The notes under the pieces are model-generated. The model made no database searches. It saw only the letters and a program-made list of their open reading frames with translations, and was not told the origin of the DNA. Positions 19,443 to 27,222 of a DNA stretch of 64,000 nucleotides are shown here, piece by piece. The position numbers and the translations under genes were made by a program. The stretch is from positions 21,799 through 85,798 of the forward strand of contig NZ_MCZZ01000159.1 in the NCBI RefSeq assembly GCF_002875705.1, read 5' to 3'. Within the stretch, counting starts at the first letter, position 1. Every line of letters starts with the position of its first letter. This stretch comes from Vibrio sp. 10N.261.45.E2. Lineage in GTDB: Bacteria > Pseudomonadota > Gammaproteobacteria > Enterobacterales > Vibrionaceae.

Positions 19443-19851
19443 TTTTACCTCTGATTAATCTTTATTAGTTAAATATCAATATATTCGACAATACAGATTC
19501 AACGTGCACAGCTTCGCTGACGTGGTAGCACTTGGTGCCCTGATACGTCAATAGTGTAGTCACAGTTGAAATGATCGTAATGTCGCAAAAACTAAAGAGA
19601 CGTCAGTGGATTCGAGGTTGCTTTAAGAGAGGAAGTAATTTCACAGTAGACTCGGTTTGTTAACGATAACTCGGTTAAAAAATTTACGGGCGCATTGTAC
19701 CTGTTTATGCGCACCAAATTGACAGAGGAATGTGATTAATAAGGTTTCAAATATCGCTTTGTATAATATAAGTTTGAGTCTGTGATTAACACCGACTCAA
19801 ACTTAGACTCGCTTATAAATTTAGGCTTACGCTTGGGTCCAGGATCAGCGA
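19443..19851. other. Intergenic region (409 bp) with one inverted repeat
   Basis: No convincing gene. It holds the upstream region of catB and the downstream region of the flavin oxidoreductase. Besides the hairpin at 19771-19803 nothing clear is seen. Confidence 0.6.
19771..19803 (-). terminator. Inverted repeat, possible terminator of the flavin oxidoreductase gene
   Basis: Perfect 10-bp arms AGTTTGAGTC (19771-19780) and GACTCAAACT (19794-19803) enclose a 13-nt loop. It lies about 50 nt past the stop of the minus-strand oxidoreductase. The following tract is only moderately T-rich, so it may equally be a regulatory dyad. Confidence 0.4.
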
Positions 19852-20964
19852 TTACATGCGAGCGAGCTGTACTTTTCTGTCTTTATTCACCACGCAAAAG
19901 TTGCCGCGCTTAGTACGACACTTAGAGCATCGCTCACATTCAACAGGGCTTCTATCCCCTTCCTTCCAACGCTTAACTAAATGGGGTTCAGAAAGCAGAG
20001 GTCTCGAAAGCGCGAAGTACGCAATACCCGTATTGTTTGCAATCGCTTCGATAGCATCAAAATCCGTTAAGCCGCCAACCGTGATAACTGGGATATTAAC
20101 GTCTTGGCTGATTGCGTGACCATACTCGTGGAAGTAGCCTTCTGCTTGAATGGTGAAACCATCGTGAGATTCACCAATCATAGTGTCGGCTTTGCCATGA
20201 ATATTACCTGACACCACAATGCCATCCACACCCACTTCTTCTAGCTTTTTACAGACTAAACGGGTTTCATCAAAGGTCACACCACCCTCAAAAAACTCAG
20301 AAGCGGTGAGCTTAACCAAGATAGTAAAATCGTCGCCAACTAACTTGCGAGTCGCGGTATAGATCTCTAGCAAAAATCTCATGCGATTCTCTAGGCTACC
20401 GCCGTATTCATCTTCACGTTGGTTGTAATACGGGCTTAAGAATTGGTTAATCAGGTAAGTGTGAGCGGCATGAATTTCGACGCCATCAAAGCCTGACGTC
20501 TGTGCTCTTAATGACGCTTGAGCAAAGGCATCAACAATGTAGTCGATCTCGTCTTTGGTCATCGCTTTACCCAGTGTTTGAGTTCCTTTTTCTGGAACTT
20601 CACTTGGTGCGTAGATTACTCGCTCGCCGAGATCATGCGTGGTTTTCGTGCCACCATAAGCCAATTGCATCACGATTTTGGAGTCGTTATCGTGAACCAG
20701 TTGAGTTAGCTTCTGATACTCTTCAATGAATGAGTCGTTATACATTCCCATCATGCCTGCGTTAGGCTTTTCTTCTTCAACGATGTTCGCATAACCCGTC
20801 ACGATCAGGCCGACTTCACCTTGAGCCAATTCTTCATAGATCGCGTAAAGTTTGTCTGTCATATGGCCATCTTCTGTTGCCATATTTTCCCACGTCGCGC
20901 TTCGCATAAAGCGGTTCTTCAATGTCATGGTGCCGATGCGGGTTTCTGTAAACAAAGTGCTCAA
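19852..20964 (-). CDS. Old-yellow-enzyme family NADH:flavin oxidoreductase
   Basis: The 370-residue TIM-barrel FMN enzyme starts with the family signature LKNRFMRSATWE (about residues 15-26). The active-site segment VEIHAAHTYLINQFLSPYYN (about 162-181) carries His165 and His168. EYGGSLENRMRF and the phosphate-binding ITVGGL and FALSRPLLSEP follow. A C-terminal four-Cys set (C343, C346, C349, C357) resembles the start of the iron-sulfur region of 2,4-dienoyl-CoA reductase relatives, although the protein ends there. It probably reduces alpha,beta-unsaturated carbonyl or nitro compounds; the natural substrate is unknown. The start is TTG, supported by GAGGA about 8 nt upstream; the next ATG would remove conserved N-terminal residues. 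Two palindromes lie upstream. Confidence 0.9.
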   Translation of the reverse strand: MSTLFTETRIGTMTLKNRFMRSATWENMATEDGHMTDKLYAIYEELAQGEVGLIVTGYANIVEEEKPNAGMMGMYNDSFIEEYQKLTQLVHDNDSKIVMQLAYGGTKTTHDLGERVIYAPSEVPEKGTQTLGKAMTKDEIDYIVDAFAQASLRAQTSGFDGVEIHAAHTYLINQFLSPYYNQREDEYGGSLENRMRFLLEIYTATRKLVGDDFTILVKLTASEFFEGGVTFDETRLVCKKLEEVGVDGIVVSGNIHGKADTMIGESHDGFTIQAEGYFHEYGHAISQDVNIPVITVGGLTDFDAIEAIANNTGIAYFALSRPLLSEPHLVKRWKEGDRSPVECERCSKCRTKRGNFCVVNKDRKVQLARM

Positions 20965-21051
20965 GTCTTATCCTCATGAAAATTGTGCAAGCGACCCATC
21001 TATCATGGGCACTGATTGACGCGGATATTACAGATAATATGACTGTGAAAA

Positions 21052-21067
21052 CTTAATCTAGATTAAG
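21052..21067. promoter_or_regulatory. 16-bp perfect palindrome upstream of the flavin oxidoreductase
   Basis: CTTAATCTAGATTAAG is a perfect dyad about 88 nt before the oxidoreductase start, immediately followed by a second small dyad GAGAG-CAGCA-CTCTC (21067-21081). This is a typical layout for a TetR- or MarR-family operator. No adjacent regulator gene is present. Confidence 0.45.
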
Positions 21068-21119
21068 AGAGCAGCACTCTCACATGAGAAACAGGCAACA
21101 ATTGCTAACAAAGATAGGA

Positions 21120-21135
21120 TTAGAATAGATTCTAA
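21120..21135. promoter_or_regulatory. Second palindrome in the same intergenic region
   Basis: TTAGAAT-AG-ATTCTAA is a 7-bp-arm perfect dyad about 68 bp from the first palindrome. It may be a second operator, or part of the transcript end of the outer-membrane protein gene that terminates nearby. Confidence 0.35.
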
Positions 21136-21138
21136 GAA

Positions 21139-21163
21139 TAGGCTCACCCAATCGGTGAGCCTA
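21139..21163 (-). terminator. Rho-independent-like terminator of the fadL operon
   Basis: Stem TAGGCTCACC (21139-21148) with GGTGAGCCTA (21154-21163) and a 5-nt loop, about 40 nt downstream of the outer-membrane protein stop on the minus strand. The U-tract is weak. Confidence 0.6.
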
Positions 21164-21201
21164 CTCTCAGTTCTAATTATTTAAGACAATACGCAGAAAA
21201 G

Positions 21202-21891
21202 CTATTTAAACTCGTAGGTATAAGAAGCGCCAACACTGTTATTTTCACCGAAATCATCCTCAGCAAAGATAGTGAAGAAGTTGAATGATTGAGCATCACT
21301 CAACTTGTAGCTAGCGCCGACACCAGTCCAGTAACCTGAATAATCATCAGAACCCATTGAACCACCACCAAAGGCCATAATCGACCATTCATCAGTAATT
21401 GTTTTTAGGCCAAATGCGCCAATATAACCACCGTGTGTTGAGCTCGGCATGAGCACATAATCGGAACCAACATTGTCGTCATCAAAAATAGCTACTTCGC
21501 CGTCATTATAGCTGTAGCCAGCCATAGGGAAAATTTGCCAACCAAACGGCTCAATATCGAAATAACTCAATGGTATAAACGTGCCAATACTGTAGTTATT
21601 CTTATAAGCCTCGTTGTCATATTCAGAACGGCTAAAATTGAAGTTCACGATACCCATAGGCAACAACCACGAACCGCCTAATCGCCACTCTTCACCATCG
21701 GCATTGACACGAGCATTGATCATTCGCGCTTCATCAAGCCCAATAGACCCAGAGAACTGCCAATCTTCGTTAAAAGCAACACCAGCTTTGGTTACAATTT
21801 TAGTCGGATCATCTGGGTGTTTCTCTTCAGCCAAAACACCCGTTGAGCCCAGTATTGCCGAGGCAACAATTAATAGATTACGTAATGTCAT
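21202..21891 (-). CDS. Predicted outer-membrane beta-barrel protein, FadL partner
   Basis: The 229-residue product has a signal peptide (about residues 1-21, ending GVLA before EEKHPDD). Alternating hydrophobic/aromatic strands rich in Gly, Asp and Tyr follow. The protein ends SVGASYTYEFK with a C-terminal Phe-Lys pattern suggestive of an outer-membrane barrel. No named family is recognised. Its ATG overlaps the FadL stop by one base (TAATG), so it is translationally coupled to fadL. That implies a role at the same membrane, perhaps in uptake or sensing of hydrophobic substrates (inference). A terminator follows. Confidence 0.75.
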   Translation of the reverse strand: MTLRNLLIVASAILGSTGVLAEEKHPDDPTKIVTKAGVAFNEDWQFSGSIGLDEARMINARVNADGEEWRLGGSWLLPMGIVNFNFSRSEYDNEAYKNNYSIGTFIPLSYFDIEPFGWQIFPMAGYSYNDGEVAIFDDDNVGSDYVLMPSSTHGGYIGAFGLKTITDEWSIMAFGGGSMGSDDYSGYWTGVGASYKLSDAQSFNFFTIFAEDDFGENNSVGASYTYEFK

Positions 21892-23054
21892 TAGAAGGTC
21901 GCGCTAACGCCAACGAAGTGGATACGGCCATCGAACGAACCATCTACCATAAATCTGTCCATATCAACCGACCCTAAGTCCGCGTATTCGTAGAACACGT
22001 CGATTAAAATATCATCCCAGTAAGTAGACGCGCCTACCGAGTAGCGATATTGCTCGCCTACTGGAAGGTCAACATACTGCATTGTTGGGTCGTCTTGCGG
22101 AGAGGTTTCGTAAGAGAAGCCGGCTTTTAGACGCCAGTCTGAGTTAAGCTGATAATCAGCACCTACCGCAAATTTCCACACATCATCCCAGTCACGATCG
22201 ATCTGGAGCCCCCCTATTTGGGTTCCAAAATCGAGAACAGTAGTATCCCACTCACTCCAACGGTGCAACTGAATACTCGCCAACAGGTCAAGCTGTTGGT
22301 TCAACGCATAGCTCGCACTTAAGTCAATAATTTCTGGAACTACAATATCTGTAGATAAAGAGTTCAGTAGTCCGATATTTGTTGGACCTTTTACGTCATT
22401 ATTGAACTCATGTTCTAGCTTCGAACGGTAACTCGCACCCAACTTAAGCTTATCTGTCGGGGTATACATCACGCCAAGGTTATAGCCGTATGCCCAATCT
22501 GTGTCTTGTTTGACGGTCAACGCAGATGTTGACTGTTGTAATGCAGCCCAACTCAATTGAATACCTGCGCCAACAGACCACTGTTCATTCAGTTGATAGC
22601 TCAGTGACGGGTTCACCTGCATCGCAGTAAGAGTGATATCTTCAAGTAAAGGGCTGCCTGCCCACTCACTGCCATAATCAAGGCTTGAACCACCAACAGC
22701 ACCCAGCGCAATACCAAGGTGTAATTTGTCTGTAACTTGATGAGCGTGGAAAGCACCGAATGAAGGCAGCACTGAATGACCTTTACCGTCACCGCTAGAA
22801 TCTTGGTTGTCTTGATACTTCATCTCAAGATCAAACGCCATAGTATTAATGGTCGTTTTGCTTTCGCCCATGTGAGACATAGTGGCAGGGTTAGTCCACA
22901 TCGCCGCGGCAGAGCGAGTGTAAACACCATCACCGGCACCAGTAGTACCAGCATTAGCAACGACAGCTTCTTGCAAAAACAGGCCACTTGCGAAAGCATT
23001 TAAGCTAGTAAAAATTGCGGTGGCAGCTATAGAGTAAGTAAAAGTTTTGTTCAT
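21891..23054 (-). CDS. fadL: FadL-family outer-membrane long-chain fatty acid transporter
   Basis: The 387-residue product has a signal peptide (about 1-22, ending NAFA). The conserved FadL N-terminal hatch follows (AGTTGAGDGVYTRSAAAMWTNPA, residues about 35-57, with the NPA turn), then strands of a 14-stranded barrel ending in VGVSATF with a terminal Phe. FadL proteins let long-chain fatty acids or other hydrophobic compounds diffuse through the outer membrane. Its length is slightly short of E. coli FadL. It lies 93 nt behind the crotonase gene and is coupled to the next outer-membrane gene. A FadR-like site ahead of the crotonase suggests the set may respond to fatty acids. Confidence 0.92.
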   Translation of the reverse strand: MNKTFTYSIAATAIFTSLNAFASGLFLQEAVVANAGTTGAGDGVYTRSAAAMWTNPATMSHMGESKTTINTMAFDLEMKYQDNQDSSGDGKGHSVLPSFGAFHAHQVTDKLHLGIALGAVGGSSLDYGSEWAGSPLLEDITLTAMQVNPSLSYQLNEQWSVGAGIQLSWAALQQSTSALTVKQDTDWAYGYNLGVMYTPTDKLKLGASYRSKLEHEFNNDVKGPTNIGLLNSLSTDIVVPEIIDLSASYALNQQLDLLASIQLHRWSEWDTTVLDFGTQIGGLQIDRDWDDVWKFAVGADYQLNSDWRLKAGFSYETSPQDDPTMQYVDLPVGEQYRYSVGASTYWDDILIDVFYEYADLGSVDMDRFMVDGSFDGRIHFVGVSATF

Positions 23055-23147
23055 CAGAGCGCTCTTTTAGCCTTAGACATTAAATTGCTCTAAGGTTACC
23101 GCAAAGCCTCATAAACAAAGGGAATATTCATTATTCCTGTACAAACG

Positions 23148-23960
23148 CTATTTAAACTTTCTCGCGACGTAAGGGCGTGGGTTATCTCGATGAATTTCAC
23201 GCTGAGCAGCAATCGCTCTGTTCTTACTTAGCCCTACCTTTATTTGATACCAAGTCTCGTAGAACACAGCCATACCTGGGCTTGACCACCAAGTTTTGTT
23301 ATAGAGTTTCTTATTAGCAGCGACAACATCTGGCGACCGATTTGCGCACTCAAGTGCCAAAGCATACGCTTCAGCGTAAGGATCTTCGGCAATCTTAGTC
23401 ACCAATCCATATTCTTTAGCGGTTTCACTGTCGATCACTTTGGCCGTCATCGCCATTTCTAGGGTATGATCCTTTCGCATCAGCTCTCGGAAAGCTATCG
23501 CCCCTCCCATGTCTGGAATCAATCCCCACTTCGCCTCTAAGATTGAGAAATTCGCATCTGGACTCGCAATCCTAAAATCGCCACCACTGACTAATTGCAG
23601 ACCACCTCCCCAACAACGACCATGAATCGCAAAAATGACAGGACATGGGATCTCTCGCCAACCAATAGAAAAATACTGAGCCGCATTTGGCAACGTCGGC
23701 AACCATTTGAACAAAAGCTTCATCGCCCCAACTTTACTGTTCAATAACGATTTAACGTCTAAGCCAGAACAAAAATCTGAACCATTACCTTTCACTATCA
23801 CAGCGCGAATCTGGTTATTCTTTTTGAGTTCTCTGATCATATTATTAACGCCTTCAAACATTGCCATATCAATAGCATTTAACTTATCAGGACGATTTAA
23901 TACCACGGTCGCGATTTGGTTTTCATCAATGGAGCAAGTGATACGAGGAAGGTCAGTCAT
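23148..23960 (-). CDS. Enoyl-CoA hydratase/isomerase (crotonase) family protein
   Basis: The 270-residue crotonase-fold protein shows LNRPDKLNAID near the N-terminus, the oxyanion-hole segment (GSDFCSGLD, about residues 61-69) and HGRCWGGGLQLVSGGDFRIA (about 114-133). The substrate-pocket stretch LEAKWGLIPDMGG follows. The first hydratase glutamate (usually GGGxE) is Gln here, while the second acid region keeps Glu and adds an Asp. This is closer to dienoyl-CoA isomerase-like members than to a true hydratase, so isomerase or another CoA-ester reaction is more likely. It is the first gene of a possible operon with fadL and has a FadR-like operator 16 nt before its start. Exact substrate unknown. 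Confidence 0.88.
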   Translation of the reverse strand: MTDLPRITCSIDENQIATVVLNRPDKLNAIDMAMFEGVNNMIRELKKNNQIRAVIVKGNGSDFCSGLDVKSLLNSKVGAMKLLFKWLPTLPNAAQYFSIGWREIPCPVIFAIHGRCWGGGLQLVSGGDFRIASPDANFSILEAKWGLIPDMGGAIAFRELMRKDHTLEMAMTAKVIDSETAKEYGLVTKIAEDPYAEAYALALECANRSPDVVAANKKLYNKTWWSSPGMAVFYETWYQIKVGLSKNRAIAAQREIHRDNPRPYVARKFK

Positions 23961-23975
23961 GTGGGCTACTCAAAT

Positions 23976-23992
23976 AAGTGGTCAGACCTTTA
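23976..23992. promoter_or_regulatory. Candidate FadR operator
   Basis: AAGTGGTCAGACCTTTA matches the FadR core TGGTCNGACC exactly and resembles the E. coli fadL operator. It lies 16-32 nt upstream of the crotonase ATG, where binding would block transcription. fadR itself is not in the window. Confidence 0.65.
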
Positions 23993-24086
23993 GATTATAC
24001 ATTTTATTAACATATGCCAAACTTGCACATTGAGAAGCGAGACCTGTGTTGCCTAACGACTCTCCTTTACGCAAACAACATCAATA

Positions 24087-24126
24087 AAAAAGCAGTGATG
24101 GATCGCTCCATTCACTGCTTTTCATT
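24087..24126 (-). terminator. Rho-independent terminator after fhuB
   Basis: On the minus strand an AAAAGCAGTGA arm pairs with TCACTGCTTTT across a partly self-complementary loop and is followed by a T-run. It lies about 60-95 nt past the fhuB stop. Confidence 0.85.
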
Positions 24127-24183
24127 CGTAGCTTCTATTACCAATAACTTTGTTTGCCAATAGTTTTAGATTAATAGCTGTAC

Positions 24184-26178
24184 CTATGTTCTTCGAGATT
24201 TAAGTAACAAGAAGATGAAATAACTGCCACCAATAATGGACACTAACGTGCCTGCTGCAAGTTGTGCTGGGAACACCACTACTTGACCTAACCAATCAGC
24301 AAACAGCATTAAGGCAGCACCAATTAAAAACGACAAGATGATCTGCTCTCGAACCAAACGAGCACCTACCATTGCGGCGATATGCGGCGCTAGTAAGCCG
24401 ACAAACGCGACTGGCCCCATAGTAGTTGTTACCATCGAACATAAAATTGCAACTATACACAGCAGAGCAATATAGGCGATGTTGATATTCAGCCCTCTTG
24501 CACTCGCGAACTGACGGCCAGTCGCAATTAACGTTACCCAGCGACTCAACAGTAAAGCAACACCAATGCAAACGGTGATAACGATAGCCAGAATAGTTGC
24601 CGCATCCGGTTCAACACGATACGTAGAACCTGCTAACCAAGCCAATAAAGTGTACTTCCCTTCTCCAACTCGCGTTAAAGAGAATTGCACTAAAGCCTCT
24701 AACACTGCCGTCAACGAGATGCCGGTCAGAATTAGAATCGACGGAGCAAACTGATGCTTCTTGCCAAGGAACAGCAATAAACAAAGCGCAATCGCAGTGC
24801 CCAAAAAGGCAACCCACGGGCTTAGCGAGTGAATCGAGTATCCCATAAACAAGCTACTGAAAATCAACGCTAAAACCGCACCTGCCGATACGCCAAGGAT
24901 ATCAGGACTGGCAAGTGGGTTGTAAACCAACCTTTGTAAAATCACACCAGCCACTGCCAATCCGCCACCAGCGAATATTGCGGTTAACATCCTTGGCCAG
25001 CGAATTGACCACTCAAAAGCGTCTGGAACAATGAAGTAACCCATATCTGAAGAAGGCTGTGACAGTGTGCTTAACGCCAACAAGCTGAAGATCACCGTGC
25101 CCAATAACAAGTAAGCCAAAGGTGAAATAGACTTTGGCCCTTTGGGCATAGAGAAGAACAACTGATCTTGGGCTGACATCTGCTTGCGAGCAATAATGAT
25201 CAAAGCTGGAGCACCAATCACCGCGGTTGCTGTACCCGTTGGAATCATATCCAAAGACCATTGAGCCAAAAAGATAGCCAAGCTATCGGTCACACAAAGT
25301 AATAGCGCACCTAATACGCAGCTTGCGATAAGTTCAGATTTCGCCTTTAAAAAGCCCAAATGTCTCGCGATGTTTGGCGCAATCAAACCAATAAAGCTAA
25401 TCACACCCACCGAAGTAATCGACACAGATACCAACCAAACGCCAATAGCCATTAACACAAAGAAGGTCGTACCGATGTTAAGGCCACGTGCCGCAGCCCC
25501 TTCTGTGCCTATTGAAAGCAGAGTCAAAACTCTTGGAGCCAACAGGAAAATAGCAAAAATCGGCAGCAGCTTAGGCATCAACCACTGTACTTGCTCCCAA
25601 CCGTTTTGCCCTAGATCGCCCGCTCCCCATACGAACAAATTTTGTGCGTACTGATCGTTAAGCAGAATAATTGCAGTTGCGAATGCACCTAGCAGTAAGT
25701 TAACTGCCATGCCCGCCAAAACAATCGGCAAACCGCTCATATTTTTAATGCCAACAATGGAAACGATAAGCCCCATTGCTAATAGTGCACCAGTTAATGC
25801 AAACCAAACTGAATATTGCGCAACCAACATTGGTGCAACCACATTCAGAACGACAAGACCAAGCCACGCACCAGACGATGTTCCTAACGTAAGCGGAGAC
25901 ATCATACGGTTCTGCGTTAGCTGTTGAAACAAGCTACCGATAGTGCCGAGTGTTCCGCCTACCAAGATCGCCATCACTAAGCGAGGTAAGTTGACATAGG
26001 CCAAAGCCATCAGCTCAAACGAATCATCAACCATTCTATTGAACGTAGCAATATTGCTGATCTGAGAGACTTGTTGGAGCAACTCGCCAATAGGACCAAA
26101 CTCAGACTGACCTAACCATAAATGAACAAGAGCAGCACAAAACAGCATTGCCCCCATCATCAAACCACTGGATCTCAT
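24184..26178 (-). CDS. fhuB: Fused FecCD-type iron-siderophore ABC permease
   Basis: The 664-residue protein joins two FecCD permease domains of about 330 residues each, like E. coli FhuB. About 20 membrane helices are expected. Each half shows the family features: GGTLGTIGSLFQQLTQN and GGGLAVAGVILQRLVYNPLASPDILGVSAGA, and the coupling motifs SFIGLIAPNIARHL and AFVGLLAPHIAAMV that contact the ATPase. Its ATG overlaps the stop of the binding-protein gene by one base (TAATG). The ATPase partner FhuC is encoded at 31537-32322 on the other strand. It moves ferric hydroxamate siderophores across the inner membrane. The exact siderophore is not determinable. Confidence 0.93.
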   Translation of the reverse strand: MRSSGLMMGAMLFCAALVHLWLGQSEFGPIGELLQQVSQISNIATFNRMVDDSFELMALAYVNLPRLVMAILVGGTLGTIGSLFQQLTQNRMMSPLTLGTSSGAWLGLVVLNVVAPMLVAQYSVWFALTGALLAMGLIVSIVGIKNMSGLPIVLAGMAVNLLLGAFATAIILLNDQYAQNLFVWGAGDLGQNGWEQVQWLMPKLLPIFAIFLLAPRVLTLLSIGTEGAAARGLNIGTTFFVLMAIGVWLVSVSITSVGVISFIGLIAPNIARHLGFLKAKSELIASCVLGALLLCVTDSLAIFLAQWSLDMIPTGTATAVIGAPALIIIARKQMSAQDQLFFSMPKGPKSISPLAYLLLGTVIFSLLALSTLSQPSSDMGYFIVPDAFEWSIRWPRMLTAIFAGGGLAVAGVILQRLVYNPLASPDILGVSAGAVLALIFSSLFMGYSIHSLSPWVAFLGTAIALCLLLFLGKKHQFAPSILILTGISLTAVLEALVQFSLTRVGEGKYTLLAWLAGSTYRVEPDAATILAIVITVCIGVALLLSRWVTLIATGRQFASARGLNINIAYIALLCIVAILCSMVTTTMGPVAFVGLLAPHIAAMVGARLVREQIILSFLIGAALMLFADWLGQVVVFPAQLAAGTLVSIIGGSYFIFLLLKSRRT

Positions 26179-27131
26179 TACTGCTCCGCTAGCGTCAACA
26201 ACGATTGCGCCATGGCTTCTGCGTTATACAAAATCGACATTGCACCGCCGTAGCTCCAACTTGCCGCCACTGGGCTAAATTGACCATTGCGTACGAAAGG
26301 CATGCTCTTCCAAACAGGAGAACGATCTAACTTGTCTTGATATGGGAAAGGTTCAAAGTAAAGCGCAATGCCACCCTTGACGTTCTTAAGTTCAGTCATT
26401 CGTTTTTGACTGATGCCCCACTGACTCGCAGGAAGATCCATCGCGTTTTCAAAACCAAGCTTTTCGAGTGCATATTGTGGAATCGAGTTATCGCCGTAGA
26501 TAAACACAGAAGTTGTGCTCGCAAAACGGAAAGAAGTGACTTTCGGCTTGTCGCCCGGATACGCTTTATCTAGTTCAGCTTTTAGAACCGCGATACGTTC
26601 ATCCATCGCAGCCAGTTTATTGTTCGCTTGCTCTTCTTTGCCAAGCAATTGACCTATCTTTTTGAAGTTCTCGATAGCAGCCGCAGCATTGCTGTGTTGT
26701 TCACTGTACGTTTGGTAGTAAAGCACGGGCGCAATTTCAGACAGACGCTCCTGAAGATCTTTCTGAGGAGAAGCAATAAGAATCACATCAGGGTTTAGCT
26801 TCTTCAAAGCAGAAAAATTGGGCTCAGTTCGAGTGCCAATGTCCGCCACGCCTTTAGGAATCGTCGGTTGAACAACCCAATCGGTATAACCAGCAATATC
26901 AGGCACCGCGACTGGCGTAACGCCGAGTTCGATAACTTGTTCAGCAATGTCCCAGTTCAGCGCTGCGACTCTAACCGGTTGTGCTTCAAGGGTTTTAACG
27001 CCCTCACTGTCTTCAACTTGAAAATTAGCCATCGCATTAAACGATAAAGCGCTCGCTAATGCGGATACCACAAGCTTTGCGTTCAAGTTCTTTGCTTTAG
27101 AAAAATGAAAAGCTATTCGTTGTAAATTCAT
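26178..27131 (-). CDS. fhuD: Periplasmic iron-siderophore binding protein
   Basis: The 317-residue FhuD/BtuF-like protein has an unusually long basic N-region before the signal-peptide core (LVVSALASALSFNAMA, about residues 20-36). Then comes PVRVAALNWDIAEQVIELGVTPVAVPD, typical of cluster A-2 binding proteins with two lobes and one long linking helix, and NPDVILIASPQ. It captures the ferric siderophore released by the outer-membrane receptor and delivers it to FhuB/FhuC. A hairpin terminator separates it from the receptor gene upstream, so it may be transcribed by read-through or from its own promoter. Confidence 0.92.
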   Translation of the reverse strand: MNLQRIAFHFSKAKNLNAKLVVSALASALSFNAMANFQVEDSEGVKTLEAQPVRVAALNWDIAEQVIELGVTPVAVPDIAGYTDWVVQPTIPKGVADIGTRTEPNFSALKKLNPDVILIASPQKDLQERLSEIAPVLYYQTYSEQHSNAAAAIENFKKIGQLLGKEEQANNKLAAMDERIAVLKAELDKAYPGDKPKVTSFRFASTTSVFIYGDNSIPQYALEKLGFENAMDLPASQWGISQKRMTELKNVKGGIALYFEPFPYQDKLDRSPVWKSMPFVRNGQFSPVAASWSYGGAMSILYNAEAMAQSLLTLAEQ

Positions 27132-27175
27132 GCTGTTGCCTACTCAATCTAAATTCTATATTTCTTCAAACGACA

Positions 27176-27200
27176 AAAGCAGCCCAGTAAAGGCTGCTTT
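27176..27200 (-). terminator. Terminator between receptor gene and fhuD
   Basis: AAAGCAGCC (27176-27184) pairs with GGCTGCTTT (27192-27200) across a 7-nt loop and runs into TTTTG on the minus strand. It lies just past the receptor stop. Partial read-through would make less binding protein and permease than receptor. Confidence 0.75.
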
Positions 27201-27222
27201 CAAGTTGATAACCCTAACCTAG

